This document shows, piece by piece, positions 17,874 to 26,497 of a stretch of 64,000 nt of DNA. The DNA lies in assembly GCA_964581385.1 (NCBI GenBank), contig CAZOOK010000019.1, positions 48,344-112,343 on the forward strand, given 5' to 3'. Positions within the stretch are counted from its first letter, which is position 1. Each line of letters begins with the position of its first letter. The notes beneath the pieces are model-generated. The model was not told where the DNA came from, did no database searches, and saw only the letters and a program-made list of their open reading frames with translations. The position numbers and the translations under genes were made by a program. Origin of the DNA: CAZOOK01 sp964581385. Lineage in GTDB: Bacteria > Pseudomonadota > Gammaproteobacteria > Nevskiales > Nevskiaceae.

Positions 17874-18422
17874 AAATATCTTTGCCAAATTCTCTAATGA
17901 TCGCGGGAGAGCACCGGGGCGACTCAGTCCGTCGCGTCGAGCTCGCGGCTGATCGGGCTCGCTCAGACGATGATGGTCTTCTGACTGAATGAGCCGAACG
18001 CATGTCGACCTTTAGACACTCCAGCCGCCGAAGGCGATTCGACTCTCCTCAATTTGTTAGTGCTCGCACTTTGCGCGTAGGCGCAGACAAAATGCGGGAT
18101 TGCCAAGGCCAAACCCCGAATATACGAATATAAACAACATATAAACAGCACCGTTGACTACAAGTCAATGGCTAGTGAATTTAGTGTACCGGAATGGGCA
18201 CCTCTACCGCGAGTCGCTACAACCCATTTCAAGGCCCGATGCCGAGGAAAGTTTCATCGTCAGTTGTTGTGTGCCAAGGCGATTTATGCGATAAAAGCTA
18301 TCTCAATATGTGGCGGTCCCGTCTTCGTTCCGACAGCAGAACCGTCTCAAGTAAGGCAAGCAGCCCGGCGGGCTGTAGCGGGTCCATAGAGATCGGTTGC
18401 ACACGTAGTATCAGGTGAGGGC
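17874..18422. promoter_or_regulatory. Divergent intergenic region with AT-rich patch and TTGACT palindrome
   Basis: A 549-base gap between the leftward unit (17873) and the ferredoxin gene (18423). No convincing gene is present. Positions about 18110-18170 are markedly AT-rich against the GC-rich background. At 18154-18168 lies a perfect palindrome TTGACT-ACA-AGTCAA, a candidate operator or overlapping promoter element. Both catabolic units could be controlled from here. GGTGAGGG just before 18423 is the likely ribosome-binding site of the ferredoxin. Confidence 0.45.
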
Positions 18423-18626
18423 ATGAAAATCCGCATTAATAAAGCTGCCTGCGTAGGCAATGCGCGGTGTGCGGCTGTATCCGAGAAGCTATTTCCGCTC
18501 GATGATGACGGCTATATAGCGGTTTCAGAGGTTGATGTGCCGCCCGGCATGGAAGACCTTGCGCGACGTGGCGCGCGCGCATGCCCGGAGCGCATCATCG
18601 TTATCGAAGAAGACGCAAAAAAATAG
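18423..18626 (+). CDS. 3Fe-4S ferredoxin (P450 redox partner type)
   Basis: A 67-residue ferredoxin with cysteines at 10, 16 and 54 in CVGNARC and ACPERII. The slot that would hold a fourth cluster cysteine is alanine, as in the 3Fe-4S ferredoxins that pass electrons to bacterial P450s. The central FPLDDDGY and acidic residues are also typical. It heads the long rightward unit and lies about 1.2 kb before the P450 at 19849, so it probably serves both P450s. No ferredoxin reductase is encoded in the window. Confidence 0.9.
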   Translation: MKIRINKAACVGNARCAAVSEKLFPLDDDGYIAVSEVDVPPGMEDLARRGARACPERIIVIEEDAKK

Positions 18627-18709
18627 CGAACGCAGCAGTCCGGTTGTTATTGCGCGTACATCCATCTTTCTTTGCAGTTATAGAGTAGTGATAGTGGCGG
18701 GAGTGATTC

Positions 18710-19534
18710 ATGTCTGATTTTCTGGGTTACAAGAATAAGCGGGTGGTGATTACCGGCTGCTTTTCCGGGATGGGCGAGGCGACGGCAAGGCTGCTGCTGA
18801 AGCTTGGGGCGGAAGTCCACGGTCTCGACTACAAAGAGAGCAAGCTCTCCCTGGCTTCGTTCACCAACGTGGATCTGCGCGAACCGAAGTCGATCGAGGC
18901 CGCTGTCAACAAGATCGGCGGTAAGGTGCATGCGCTCTTCAATTGCGCTGGCCTGCCGCAGACCTTTCCGCCGATGGAGGTCATGAAAGTCAATTTCATC
19001 GGCACCCGCCATCTGACCAATAAGCTGATTCCGCTGATGCCCGAGGGCGGTGCGATCGTCAGCATTTCCTCCAACGGTGGCCTGGGCTGGTCGCGTCGCA
19101 TGCCGGTGTTGGGTGCACTGGTGAAGACCGATTCCTATGAATCGGCCGTCAAGTGGTGCGAGGACAACAAGGATACGGTCCGCGAAGGCTATGCGCTTTC
19201 GAAAGAGGCTGTGATTTTCTGGACCATGGCGTCTTCATTCAGCCTCATCAAACGCGGCATCCGTATCAATTGCGTGACGCCGGGACCGACGCAGACTCCC
19301 ATGATGGCGGAGTTTGAGGCGGCCACCGCACGCGCGACGCTGGAAGCGGCGACGCAGCCGATCAACCGGCGCTCCACTCCTGAAGAACAGGCGGGGCCGC
19401 TGGTATTCCTGAATAGCGATGCCGCGAGCTACATCAACGGCGTTTCGCTGCCCGTTGATGGCGGTTTCATGGGTGGGCTCGCGACCGGCCAGATCGATCC
19501 GGCTAGCCTGATGGGAGGACGGTCGCAGAGCTGA
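18710..19534 (+). CDS. SDR, resembling 3-alpha-hydroxysteroid dehydrogenase/carbonyl reductase
   Basis: A 274-residue SDR: VVITGCFSGMGEATARLL (12-29), NCAGLP, SISSNGG and YALSKEAV for catalysis, and LPVDGGF at the end. The compact N-terminal half (D40 directly after the second strand, short linker before VDLREPKSIEAAV) and the long insert between SISS and YALSK resemble bacterial 3-alpha-hydroxysteroid dehydrogenases. That suggests an NAD-dependent sterol-like alcohol oxidation, but close relatives act on other cyclic alcohols. It is 83 bases after the ferredoxin. The last 20 residues are a family-atypical tail. Confidence 0.88.
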   Translation: MSDFLGYKNKRVVITGCFSGMGEATARLLLKLGAEVHGLDYKESKLSLASFTNVDLREPKSIEAAVNKIGGKVHALFNCAGLPQTFPPMEVMKVNFIGTRHLTNKLIPLMPEGGAIVSISSNGGLGWSRRMPVLGALVKTDSYESAVKWCEDNKDTVREGYALSKEAVIFWTMASSFSLIKRGIRINCVTPGPTQTPMMAEFEAATARATLEAATQPINRRSTPEEQAGPLVFLNSDAASYINGVSLPVDGGFMGGLATGQIDPASLMGGRSQS

Positions 19535-19848
19535 GCAATGTTGGCGGCGCTTGTCTGTAGTTGTAGCGGAAGCGCCATGATGAAGCGTATCGAATGTCGC
19601 GCGGTCGATAGCCGGCCGGCAGTCTGGTAGCGCTGTGAACTGGATTCTGCCTGCACTCGTCGCTGGATACGCTTCTCATGTGGTGACGCCGCAATTGTAG
19701 GGTGGTGCTTGCCTCATCTGCCGACAGAACGGTTTCGAGAAAGGTGCGGGGGTGGACGTGTTGTTTCGAAACGGCTGGAAATCCCAGCTTCGCCCGGCGC
19801 CGAAATCTACAATAACTTCACACTTTAGTTTCTTTGTTGGAGGCTTCA
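19535..19848. promoter_or_regulatory. Intergenic region upstream of the second P450
   Basis: A 314-base gap with no convincing gene. Near 19549-19583 GGCGCT and AGCGCC could pair across a loop of about 20 bases, possibly a weak stop signal after the SDR. The last 40 bases are AT-rich and end in TTGGAGG, a strong ribosome-binding site five bases before the P450 ATG. The gap makes an independent P450 promoter likely, but no clear -35/-10 pair was found by eye. Confidence 0.35.
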
Positions 19849-21105
19849 ATGGCTAATCCTGCGACTCTCAGCTCGGCAGTCCCCAAGCCGGCACACGTGC
19901 CTGATTCGGCGGTGTACGACTTTGACCTGTTCGCTGACCCAGCTTATTTGGCCGATCCGCACAAGCGCCTACTTGATTTGGTAAAAAATGCACCGCCGGT
20001 GTTTTGGACGCCACGCCACGGCGGCCATTGGATCTTTCTAAGTCATGCTGCGAATTTCGATGCGGCGCGTGACACCGAAGGCTTTTCTAGTGAAATCGTT
20101 CCCCAGGCCTACATCAAGGCGATGATGTCCAAGCTGCCGCCGGGCACGCCCTATATTCCGCAGCCGATTCCGATCACTCTCGATCCGCCGGAACACAGCA
20201 AATATCGAATTCCGCTGCAGCGGGTTTTTTCACCGAAGACGATCAATGCGCTCAAGGACGACATCCGGGCGCTCGCCAATCAGCTGATCGACAAAGTTGC
20301 TGATCGCGGTCAATGCGAGTTCATGTCCGAAATCGCTGAACCGTTACCGGTGCAAGTATTCCTGAAGATGCTGGGGTTGCCGCTTGAACGGCTGCCGGAA
20401 TATCGCGCGCTGGTCAAGGAGCACATGGCGGATACGGAGCCTGATGCCAGAAAGGCCATCATAAAACTCCAGCGTGTCGCAGCGATCATGCGTGACACCG
20501 TGCTTGACCGTCGCGACAATCCTCGTGATGACATTATCAGCATGCTGTGGAAAATAGAGATCGATGGCAAGCCGACCACCATCGAGGACATGGAGAATTA
20601 CGGCGTGCTGTTGTTCATCGCCGGCCTCGATACCGTGATGAACGGTATGGGTCACGGCGTGCGCCATCTTGCGCTGAACCCTGCCCTTCAGGACCAACTT
20701 CGCGCGAACCCCGCGTTGGTCGCTGACGCCACCGAAGAGCTATTGCGTCGCTACACCTTCACGATACCTCCGCGGCGTGTGGGCAAGGACATGGTGTTCC
20801 ATGGCCTGCAGCTGAAGGAAAACGAGCGCGTGATGCTGTTCCTGCCGGCTGCTGACCTGGATCCAAAGGAATATCCGAATTCGGAAAAATTCGATCTCAA
20901 TCGCGAAAATAAAGTGCATATCGCATTCAATGCCGGGCCGCATCGTTGCCTGGGGTCGCATCTGGCGCGTGTCGAACTTCAGATTGTGTATGAGCAGATG
21001 CTGGCGCGCCTGCCCCAATTCCGGCTTGATCCAGCGCATCAGCCGACGTTCCATGGCGGACACGTGATCGGGCCCGATTCGCTCCATCTGCTGTGGAATA
21101 AGTGA
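19849..21105 (+). CDS. Cytochrome P450 (paralogue of the P450 at 564)
   Basis: A 418-residue soluble P450. It shows LFIAGLDTV in the I helix, EELLRRYTFTIPPRR around the K helix and FNAGPHRCLGSHLAR with the heme cysteine. The opening (KPAHxPxxAVYDFD) and most of the chain align with the P450 at 564. The ATG at 19849 has TTGGAGG five bases before it. The stop overlaps a possible GTG start of the next gene (GTGA). Electron supply probably comes from the ferredoxin at 18423. Substrate unknown; hydroxylation of a ring or side-chain carbon is inferred. Confidence 0.94.
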   Translation: MANPATLSSAVPKPAHVPDSAVYDFDLFADPAYLADPHKRLLDLVKNAPPVFWTPRHGGHWIFLSHAANFDAARDTEGFSSEIVPQAYIKAMMSKLPPGTPYIPQPIPITLDPPEHSKYRIPLQRVFSPKTINALKDDIRALANQLIDKVADRGQCEFMSEIAEPLPVQVFLKMLGLPLERLPEYRALVKEHMADTEPDARKAIIKLQRVAAIMRDTVLDRRDNPRDDIISMLWKIEIDGKPTTIEDMENYGVLLFIAGLDTVMNGMGHGVRHLALNPALQDQLRANPALVADATEELLRRYTFTIPPRRVGKDMVFHGLQLKENERVMLFLPAADLDPKEYPNSEKFDLNRENKVHIAFNAGPHRCLGSHLARVELQIVYEQMLARLPQFRLDPAHQPTFHGGHVIGPDSLHLLWNK

Positions 21106-21110
21106 CATCA

Positions 21111-21515
21111 ATGGGAGCACCCCGTCCGCTGCCTCGGCTGGATGCTGACAATCGCCCCTTCTGGACTGGAGGAGCGGAGGGACAGTTACGGATTACGCGT
21201 TGCCAGGATTGCAAGACTTTCATTCATCCGCCGCGCCCTGTCTGCCGCAAGTGCCTGTCCGAGAATGTTGTGCCGGAGGCGGTGGCGGGGACCGGTGTGG
21301 TCGACACTTTCACCGTCAACTACCAAAAGTGGCATCCGGCGCTGGATGTGCCCTTCGTCATCGCCCGCGTCGCGATCGACGGTGCGCCGGGAGTGTTTCT
21401 CACCACCAACATCGTCGGCTGCCCGGTAGATCAGGTCGATGTCGGTGATCGCGTCCGTGTGAAGTTCGAACAGCAGGGCGACGTCTGGCTGCCGCTGTTC
21501 GAGAAGGTTGGCTAG
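21111..21515 (+). CDS. DUF35-type OB-fold protein with zinc ribbon (aldolase partner)
   Basis: A 134-residue protein with an N-terminal rubredoxin-like zinc ribbon, CQDCKTFIHPPRPVCRKC, then an OB-fold ending VGDRVRVKFEQQGDVWLPLFEKVG. DUF35 proteins form complexes with thiolase-like Ltp2 enzymes; in actinobacterial steroid catabolism the DUF35 part of ChsH2 is needed for Ltp2 aldolase activity. Here the next gene is Ltp2-like, a strong context match. A GTG at 21102 overlapping the P450 stop is an alternative start adding three residues. Confidence 0.88.
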   Translation: MGAPRPLPRLDADNRPFWTGGAEGQLRITRCQDCKTFIHPPRPVCRKCLSENVVPEAVAGTGVVDTFTVNYQKWHPALDVPFVIARVAIDGAPGVFLTTNIVGCPVDQVDVGDRVRVKFEQQGDVWLPLFEKVG

Positions 21516-21572
21516 GATGAAGCGAAGTTTCAGCCGTACCGGATGGCGCGTCGCGCCATGGGATAAATAACG

Positions 21573-22730
21573 GTGGCCAACGAGGCTTACATCACCGGCG
21601 TGGGCCAATCACAGGTTGGCGTCAAGCTGACGCGCGCGCCGTTGCTGCTGACGCTCGATGCCGTACGGGAAGCGCTCGCCGAAGCCGGCCTCTCCATTGG
21701 GCAGATTGACGGTGTATCAACCTATCCAGGCCGAACCGCGGCCCTGCTCGGGTTTTCCCCGGTCGGCGCCGACGAGCTGATCGATGCGCTGGGCATTCGC
21801 GCAACCTGGTATGCGGGCGGTGGCGAGATCACGTCTCAACTCGGCGCGGTCGTGGCTGCCGCTGCCGCCGTACGCGCCGGCCTGGCGCGTCATGTGATTT
21901 GCTTTCGCACGGTTTATGAAGCGGCGGCGCTGGCCCGGCCCGAGGAATATCCGACCCAACGACGGGATCGGGTCGACAGCTTCTCGCAGTGGTTTGCCCC
22001 CTTCAACGCTTTGTCGGCCGCGACCTGGACCGCCCAGTACGCGATGCGTCACGTCAAGCGCTACGGCCTGAAGCGCGAGCAACTGGCGCAGATCGCCTTG
22101 ACTGATCGGGCCAACGCCGCACTCAACCCGCGCGCGCTGGTCCGCGAACCGTTGACGATGGAGGAGTATCTGTCGGTGCGGATGATCTCCACGCCGCTAT
22201 GCCTGTACGACTGCGACCGCTTCACCGATGCTTCGACGGTTCTGATTGTCTCGGCCGGCGCTGCGGTCGATGAAGTCTCGTGCACGCCCATTCGCATTGC
22301 GGCCATGGCCGGCACCGTTGAGCGGCACAGTTGGGACCAGGCGGAATGGATGGCCTGTTATCCCACTGGCGCCGATCTGTGGAAGCGCACCGATTACAAG
22401 CCTGCGGACGTGGACACGGCGCAGCTGTACGACGGATTCAGCTTCCAGGCTATCGCCTGGCTGGAATCGCTCGGATTCTGCGGCTTGGGCGAGGGCGGAC
22501 AGTTCATCGAAGGCGGCAAACGCATCGCGCGCGACGGCGAGTTGCCGCTCAACACCTTTGGCGGGCAGATCGGCGCCGGTCGGCTGCACGGTTTCGGGTT
22601 CGCGCATGAATCCGTAGTCCAGCTGCGCGGCAAGGGCGGCGCCCGCCAGATTCCGGGCGATCCGCGTGTCGCAGTCTGCACCTCGGGTGGTGGTCCTCTG
22701 GCCACCGCGCTGCTGCTGGCACGGGATTGA
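21573..22730 (+). CDS. Thiolase-superfamily protein, Ltp2-type retro-aldolase / lipid-transfer-like
   Basis: A 385-residue thiolase-fold protein starting at GTG. It lacks the usual thiolase nucleophile: the place where Cys is expected reads HVICFRTVYE with no DCFGS-like motif. It keeps the C-terminal GGQIGAGRLHGFGF loop. LYDGFSFQ (Y286) matches the region of a catalytic tyrosine reported for Ltp2 aldolases. With the adjacent DUF35 protein it probably forms an aldolase that cleaves a beta-hydroxyacyl-CoA carrying a tertiary or ring carbon, as in steroid side-chain removal. A plain acyl-CoA acetyltransferase is unlikely. Confidence 0.85.
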   Translation: MANEAYITGVGQSQVGVKLTRAPLLLTLDAVREALAEAGLSIGQIDGVSTYPGRTAALLGFSPVGADELIDALGIRATWYAGGGEITSQLGAVVAAAAAVRAGLARHVICFRTVYEAAALARPEEYPTQRRDRVDSFSQWFAPFNALSAATWTAQYAMRHVKRYGLKREQLAQIALTDRANAALNPRALVREPLTMEEYLSVRMISTPLCLYDCDRFTDASTVLIVSAGAAVDEVSCTPIRIAAMAGTVERHSWDQAEWMACYPTGADLWKRTDYKPADVDTAQLYDGFSFQAIAWLESLGFCGLGEGGQFIEGGKRIARDGELPLNTFGGQIGAGRLHGFGFAHESVVQLRGKGGARQIPGDPRVAVCTSGGGPLATALLLARD

Positions 22731-22734
22731 TGCG

Positions 22735-23457
22735 ATGCAGCGATCGCTCGACAGCCTGCCGGGTTTCCGACGTCGCTTCCGGATCATGCCGACTGCGAGG
22801 TCGGTGCGCAGCGAAGTCGAAGACGACTATCACTGCATGGGTGTCGCCGTGCATCACGATGGCAGGATAGCGACGGCGATCGAGCCGATCATGATCCGCG
22901 CGCCCTGGACCACCTGTCCCGGCGCAGTCGAGCAGCTCAAGCAATCCTTCACGGGAGTGGCTCTGAAGGAATTTGTGCAGTGCGGCGAAAAATCCGCCAA
23001 TTGCACGCATCTCTATGATTTGGCGTTGCTGGCTGCGGCGCACGCCGGTGACCGCGAACCGCTGGTCTATGACATCCTGGTGTCCGACCCTATCGATGGA
23101 AAGCGTCGTGCCGAGCTGCGCCGTAATGGTGCAACGGTGCTCAGGTGGGTCGAAGCTAGTTTCCGGATCGTCGAGCCCCCGGAGTTGGCCGGCCTTTCGT
23201 TGCACAAGATGCGGCCTTGGATCGATTCGCTCGACGCGGTGCAGCAGGAGGCTGCTAGGCTGCTGCGCTGGGGGAATATCCTTGCAAACGGGCGTACGAT
23301 ACCTATGGAGAAACAATCGGATGCTCGCCGCCTGCCGGTCGGCAGCTGCTATACGTTTCAGCCGCAACGGATGATCGAAGCGAAGCGCATCGGAACGATT
23401 CGCGATTTCAGCGACGGGACGGCGCAGCCTCTCGAGAAGCATGAGGCCGCTTTGTAA
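22735..23457 (+). CDS. DUF2889 family protein
   Basis: A 240-residue cytosolic protein. It matches the DUF2889 pattern: a start rich in Arg and acidic residues (VRSEVEDDYHCMGVAVHHDG), then APWTTCPGAVEQLK and SANCTHLYDLALLAAAHA, with conserved Cys and His that could bind a metal. DUF2889 genes recur beside acyl-CoA and steroid- or aromatic-degradation genes; their activity is not established. The ATG at 22735 is four bases after the preceding stop, so it is translationally coupled to the aldolase. Confidence 0.78.
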   Translation: MQRSLDSLPGFRRRFRIMPTARSVRSEVEDDYHCMGVAVHHDGRIATAIEPIMIRAPWTTCPGAVEQLKQSFTGVALKEFVQCGEKSANCTHLYDLALLAAAHAGDREPLVYDILVSDPIDGKRRAELRRNGATVLRWVEASFRIVEPPELAGLSLHKMRPWIDSLDAVQQEAARLLRWGNILANGRTIPMEKQSDARRLPVGSCYTFQPQRMIEAKRIGTIRDFSDGTAQPLEKHEAAL

Positions 23458-23528
23458 GGTCAAAGAGCCAAGCATTTCTAACTGCGATCATCGCGCGATG
23501 TCGCTTACTCTGCTGTAAGGAGAATGGT

Positions 23529-24863
23529 ATGAAGATGAACGATATGGTGCTCATCAGTGTTGATGATCACATCAGTGAACCGCCGGACATGTATGACAAA
23601 CATCTGTCTGGTGACAACCTGGCGACGGCGCCTAAGTTGCGTACCAATGAGAAGGGTACGAATTATTGGGAATACCAAGGCATGAAGATGCCGTCGGTTG
23701 GCCTTAACGCGGTGGTTGGCCGCCCTCTCGAAGAGTATGGCATGGAGCCGACTTCGTTCGATCAATTGCGCAAGGGCGTTTACGACGTCCACGCGCGTGT
23801 CAACGATATGAATGCCAACGGTGTTGCCGCGTCACTCAACTTCGGCACTTGCGTAGGTTTCGATGGCGGGCGTTTCCATCAGGCACCGGACAAGCAGAAG
23901 GCGCTGGTGCATCTGCGCGCTTACAACGATTGGCACATTGACGAGTGGTGCGGTGCCTATCCGGGTCGATTTATCCCGTGCGCGATGCTGCCCACCTGGG
24001 ACATGAAGGCGACGGTCGAGGAGATCAAGCGCATCACCAAGAAGGGCTGCACGGCGGTGTCGCTCAACGAGAACCCAACCAAACAGGGTTTGCCGAGCGT
24101 CCACAACGAATACTGGGAGCCGATGTGGAAGGCGATTGTCGATCACGACATGACGATGTGTCTGCACATCGGTGCCGGTAACCCGCAGGTACACGCTTCC
24201 ATGGAGACGCCGATTGAGGCTTGGATCACGACGATGCCGATGTCGAGCGCAGTTGGTGCCGCTGACTGGCTCCAACTCGAAGCGTTGCACCGTTATCCGA
24301 AAATGAAGATCTGTTTGTCGGAATGTGGCCTTGGCTGGGTTCCGTACTTCATGGAGCGCGCTGATTTCAGTCACTCGCGCCACCAGTTCTGGACGCATTC
24401 CAACCTTACCTTCAAGGATAAGAAACCGAGTGAGGTTTTCCTCAAGCACTTCATGGTCTGCTTCATCGACGATGCCTTCGGCTTGAAGAATCTGGACGCG
24501 GTCGATGAAAATATGGTCGTTTTTGAGACCGACTATCCCCACTCTGACACGCTGTGGCCCCAGGCTCCGGAACATCTGTGGAAGACGGTGCAGAATCTGA
24601 CTGATGCGCAGATCAACAAGATCACGCACCTTAACGCGATGCGCTACTACAACTTCGATTTGTTCAAGCATCACAAACGCGAAGATTTGACGGTGGGTGC
24701 ACTGCGGGCCAAGGCCGCCGCGGCGGGCGTCGACACCACGCCGACGTCGTATGGTGGAGCCAAGCCGCTGGCCGAAGGCGAGGTCGTGCGTCCAATTACG
24801 TCGGGTGACCTCATGAAGATGTTTTCCCACCACGCCAAGGCGGACTCAGCCAAGGCGGCTTGA
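23529..24863 (+). CDS. Amidohydrolase-superfamily TIM-barrel protein (ACMSD/decarboxylase-like)
   Basis: A 444-residue metal-dependent TIM-barrel protein. The first strand ends SVDDHISEPPD (D13-H14), which replaces the usual HxH by DxH/E as in amidohydrolase family 2. Later metal or active-site positions are CLHIGAG near 213 and ETDYPHSDTLWP near 341. Relatives include ACMSD-like decarboxylases and many uncharacterised proteins of terpenoid/steroid clusters. AAGGAG lies six bases before the ATG. It sits between the DUF2889 and CoA-transferase genes. Hydrolytic C-C cleavage or decarboxylation is likely; the substrate is unknown. Confidence 0.87.
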   Translation: MKMNDMVLISVDDHISEPPDMYDKHLSGDNLATAPKLRTNEKGTNYWEYQGMKMPSVGLNAVVGRPLEEYGMEPTSFDQLRKGVYDVHARVNDMNANGVAASLNFGTCVGFDGGRFHQAPDKQKALVHLRAYNDWHIDEWCGAYPGRFIPCAMLPTWDMKATVEEIKRITKKGCTAVSLNENPTKQGLPSVHNEYWEPMWKAIVDHDMTMCLHIGAGNPQVHASMETPIEAWITTMPMSSAVGAADWLQLEALHRYPKMKICLSECGLGWVPYFMERADFSHSRHQFWTHSNLTFKDKKPSEVFLKHFMVCFIDDAFGLKNLDAVDENMVVFETDYPHSDTLWPQAPEHLWKTVQNLTDAQINKITHLNAMRYYNFDLFKHHKREDLTVGALRAKAAAAGVDTTPTSYGGAKPLAEGEVVRPITSGDLMKMFSHHAKADSAKAA

Positions 24864-24953
24864 TAGCCGCTGGGCGCGGCTTCGGGCCGTACATGAAGTT
24901 TTTAAGGGTAGGCCGGCCCGAGGCCCTTGTTTAAGGCAGGACTTGGAGTACAT

Positions 24954-26177
24954 ATGACGCAGGTGATGAAGGGGGTGAGGGTTCTGGAGGTGGCGCAGTT
25001 CACTTTCGTTCCCGCCGCTGGCGCGATACTCGCTGACTGGGGCGCGGACGTGATCAAGATCGAGCACCCGGTGCGCGGTGACACGCAGCGGGGGTTCATC
25101 AACATGGGCGGCATCCCCGTCGATCCGAACCGCAATCCGCTGGTCGAGCACCCCAATCGCGGCAAGCGCAGCGTCGGCATCGATATCTCCACGCCGCAAG
25201 GTCGGGAAGTGCTCTACGAGATCGCCAAGACCGCCGACGTCTTTCTAACCAACTATCTCCCCTCCGTTCGGCAGAAGAACAAGTTCGACGTCGAGCATAT
25301 CCGCGCCGTGAATCCCAAGATCATCTATGCGCGCGGCAGCGCGTATGGCGACAAGGGCCCCGAGCGCGAAGTCGGCGGTTTCGACGGAACAGCGTTCTGG
25401 TCCCGCAGCGGGGTGGGCTACGCCATGTCACCCGCCGAGCTCGAGGGACCGCTATCGCAAGGCATCATGGCGTTCGGTGATTCCATCGGCGGCATGTTCA
25501 TCGCGGGGGGAATTTCTGCGGCGCTGTTCAATCGTGAGCGCACCGGCGAAGGGATCGAACTCGACGTTTCGCTCCTGAGCAGCGCGTGGTGGGCATCCGG
25601 CGCCAACATCGCACAGGGTCTGGAGACTGGGAAGACCACGCGCAACGCCATGCCGACCTCAGGTGGGGCAGCGCGCAATCCGCTGATGGGCAATTTCCGC
25701 ACCTCGGACGGTGGCACGATCAATCTCTGCATGGTGAGTCCGACGGGCCTCGTCCGTGACGCCTTCGAGCATTTTGGTATCCCCGAAGCCGCTGACGACC
25801 CGCGCTTTGCCGATGTGAGGAGCTTGATCGATAATTCGAAGGCTGCGAGCGACCTGATCGTCAAAGCCATTGGCTCGAAACCCTTCGCATACTGGCGACA
25901 GCATCTCAAGACAATGAAAGGTCAGTGGGCGCCGATTCAAAGTCTGCTCGATCTCACCGGCGACGAACAGGCACTGGCCAACGATATGCTCGTCGAACTC
26001 CAGGGCGACGATGGTAAGCCGTTCAAGGTGGTTCGCGGCCCGGTGCAGTTCAACCACGAGCCGCTCAAGACTGCCCGTGCTCCGCAGGCCTCGGAACACA
26101 CTGAGACCTTCCTGATGGAGCTGGGTCTGGAATGGGAGCGTATTGAAAAACTGAAAGCCGCAGGCGCTATCGCCTAG
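24954..26177 (+). CDS. Family III CoA-transferase (CaiB/BaiF type)
   Basis: A 407-residue family III CoA-transferase. It shows the N-terminal VRVLEVAQFTFVPAAGAILADWGADVIKIE, PNRGKRSVGIDI and IYARGSAYGDKGPE. The GGFDGTAFWSRSG segment supplies the catalytic aspartate (about 144). The ATG at 24954 has TTGGAG five bases upstream; an upstream in-frame TTG is weaker. It would move CoA between an acyl-CoA and a free acid of the pathway. Bile-acid BaiF and carnitine CaiB are relatives, but substrate cannot be inferred from sequence alone. Confidence 0.92.
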   Translation: MTQVMKGVRVLEVAQFTFVPAAGAILADWGADVIKIEHPVRGDTQRGFINMGGIPVDPNRNPLVEHPNRGKRSVGIDISTPQGREVLYEIAKTADVFLTNYLPSVRQKNKFDVEHIRAVNPKIIYARGSAYGDKGPEREVGGFDGTAFWSRSGVGYAMSPAELEGPLSQGIMAFGDSIGGMFIAGGISAALFNRERTGEGIELDVSLLSSAWWASGANIAQGLETGKTTRNAMPTSGGAARNPLMGNFRTSDGGTINLCMVSPTGLVRDAFEHFGIPEAADDPRFADVRSLIDNSKAASDLIVKAIGSKPFAYWRQHLKTMKGQWAPIQSLLDLTGDEQALANDMLVELQGDDGKPFKVVRGPVQFNHEPLKTARAPQASEHTETFLMELGLEWERIEKLKAAGAIA

Positions 26178-26196
26178 GGATTTTTTTGGGGAAACA

Positions 26197-26487
26197 ATGA
26201 AAGCGGGAACAAAGCTGAAAAGCTCGGTGTGCGACACCGAATTGATGGTTATTCGCAGTGCCGACGTCGTTGTCGAATGTGGCGGATCGACCATGACAGA
26301 GGAGCGGCCGGCGCAGCGCGGGACGGTCAATTCCGCCTTTGCGGAAGGTACCAAGATCGGCAAGCGCTACGTCAACGCTGAGGGAACCATCGAGTTGCTG
26401 TGCGTGAAGGCCGGTCAGGGATCGCTTTCGATCGCTGGGATCGCGCTGCAGCTCAAGGAAGCCAAGCCACTTCCTTCGTCTGATTGA
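26197..26487 (+). CDS. Conserved 96-residue protein of the acyl-CoA ligase cluster
   Basis: A 96-residue soluble protein with no recognised domain name. Notable features are CDTELMVIRSADVVVECGG (two cysteines in the first 30 residues), GKRYVNAEGTIELLCVKAGQGSLSIAG and a C-terminus KEAKPLPSSD. It has a clear ribosome-binding site (GGGGAAAC) and ends 10 bases before the first ligase gene, so it is coupled to it. Its tight packing and conserved-looking motif blocks argue for a real gene. Function unknown; a small-molecule- or metal-binding partner of the ligase is possible. Confidence 0.75.
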   Translation: MKAGTKLKSSVCDTELMVIRSADVVVECGGSTMTEERPAQRGTVNSAFAEGTKIGKRYVNAEGTIELLCVKAGQGSLSIAGIALQLKEAKPLPSSD

Positions 26488-26497
26488 AGACCGCCCG

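Noticed and set aside
17963..18418. Several short frames between the two large catabolic units
   Set aside because: No ribosome-binding site or motif; the region looks regulatory.
22549..23475. 308-codon open frame on the minus strand
   Set aside because: It is antisense to the DUF2889 gene and the end of the aldolase gene and has no recognisable motif or ribosome-binding site.
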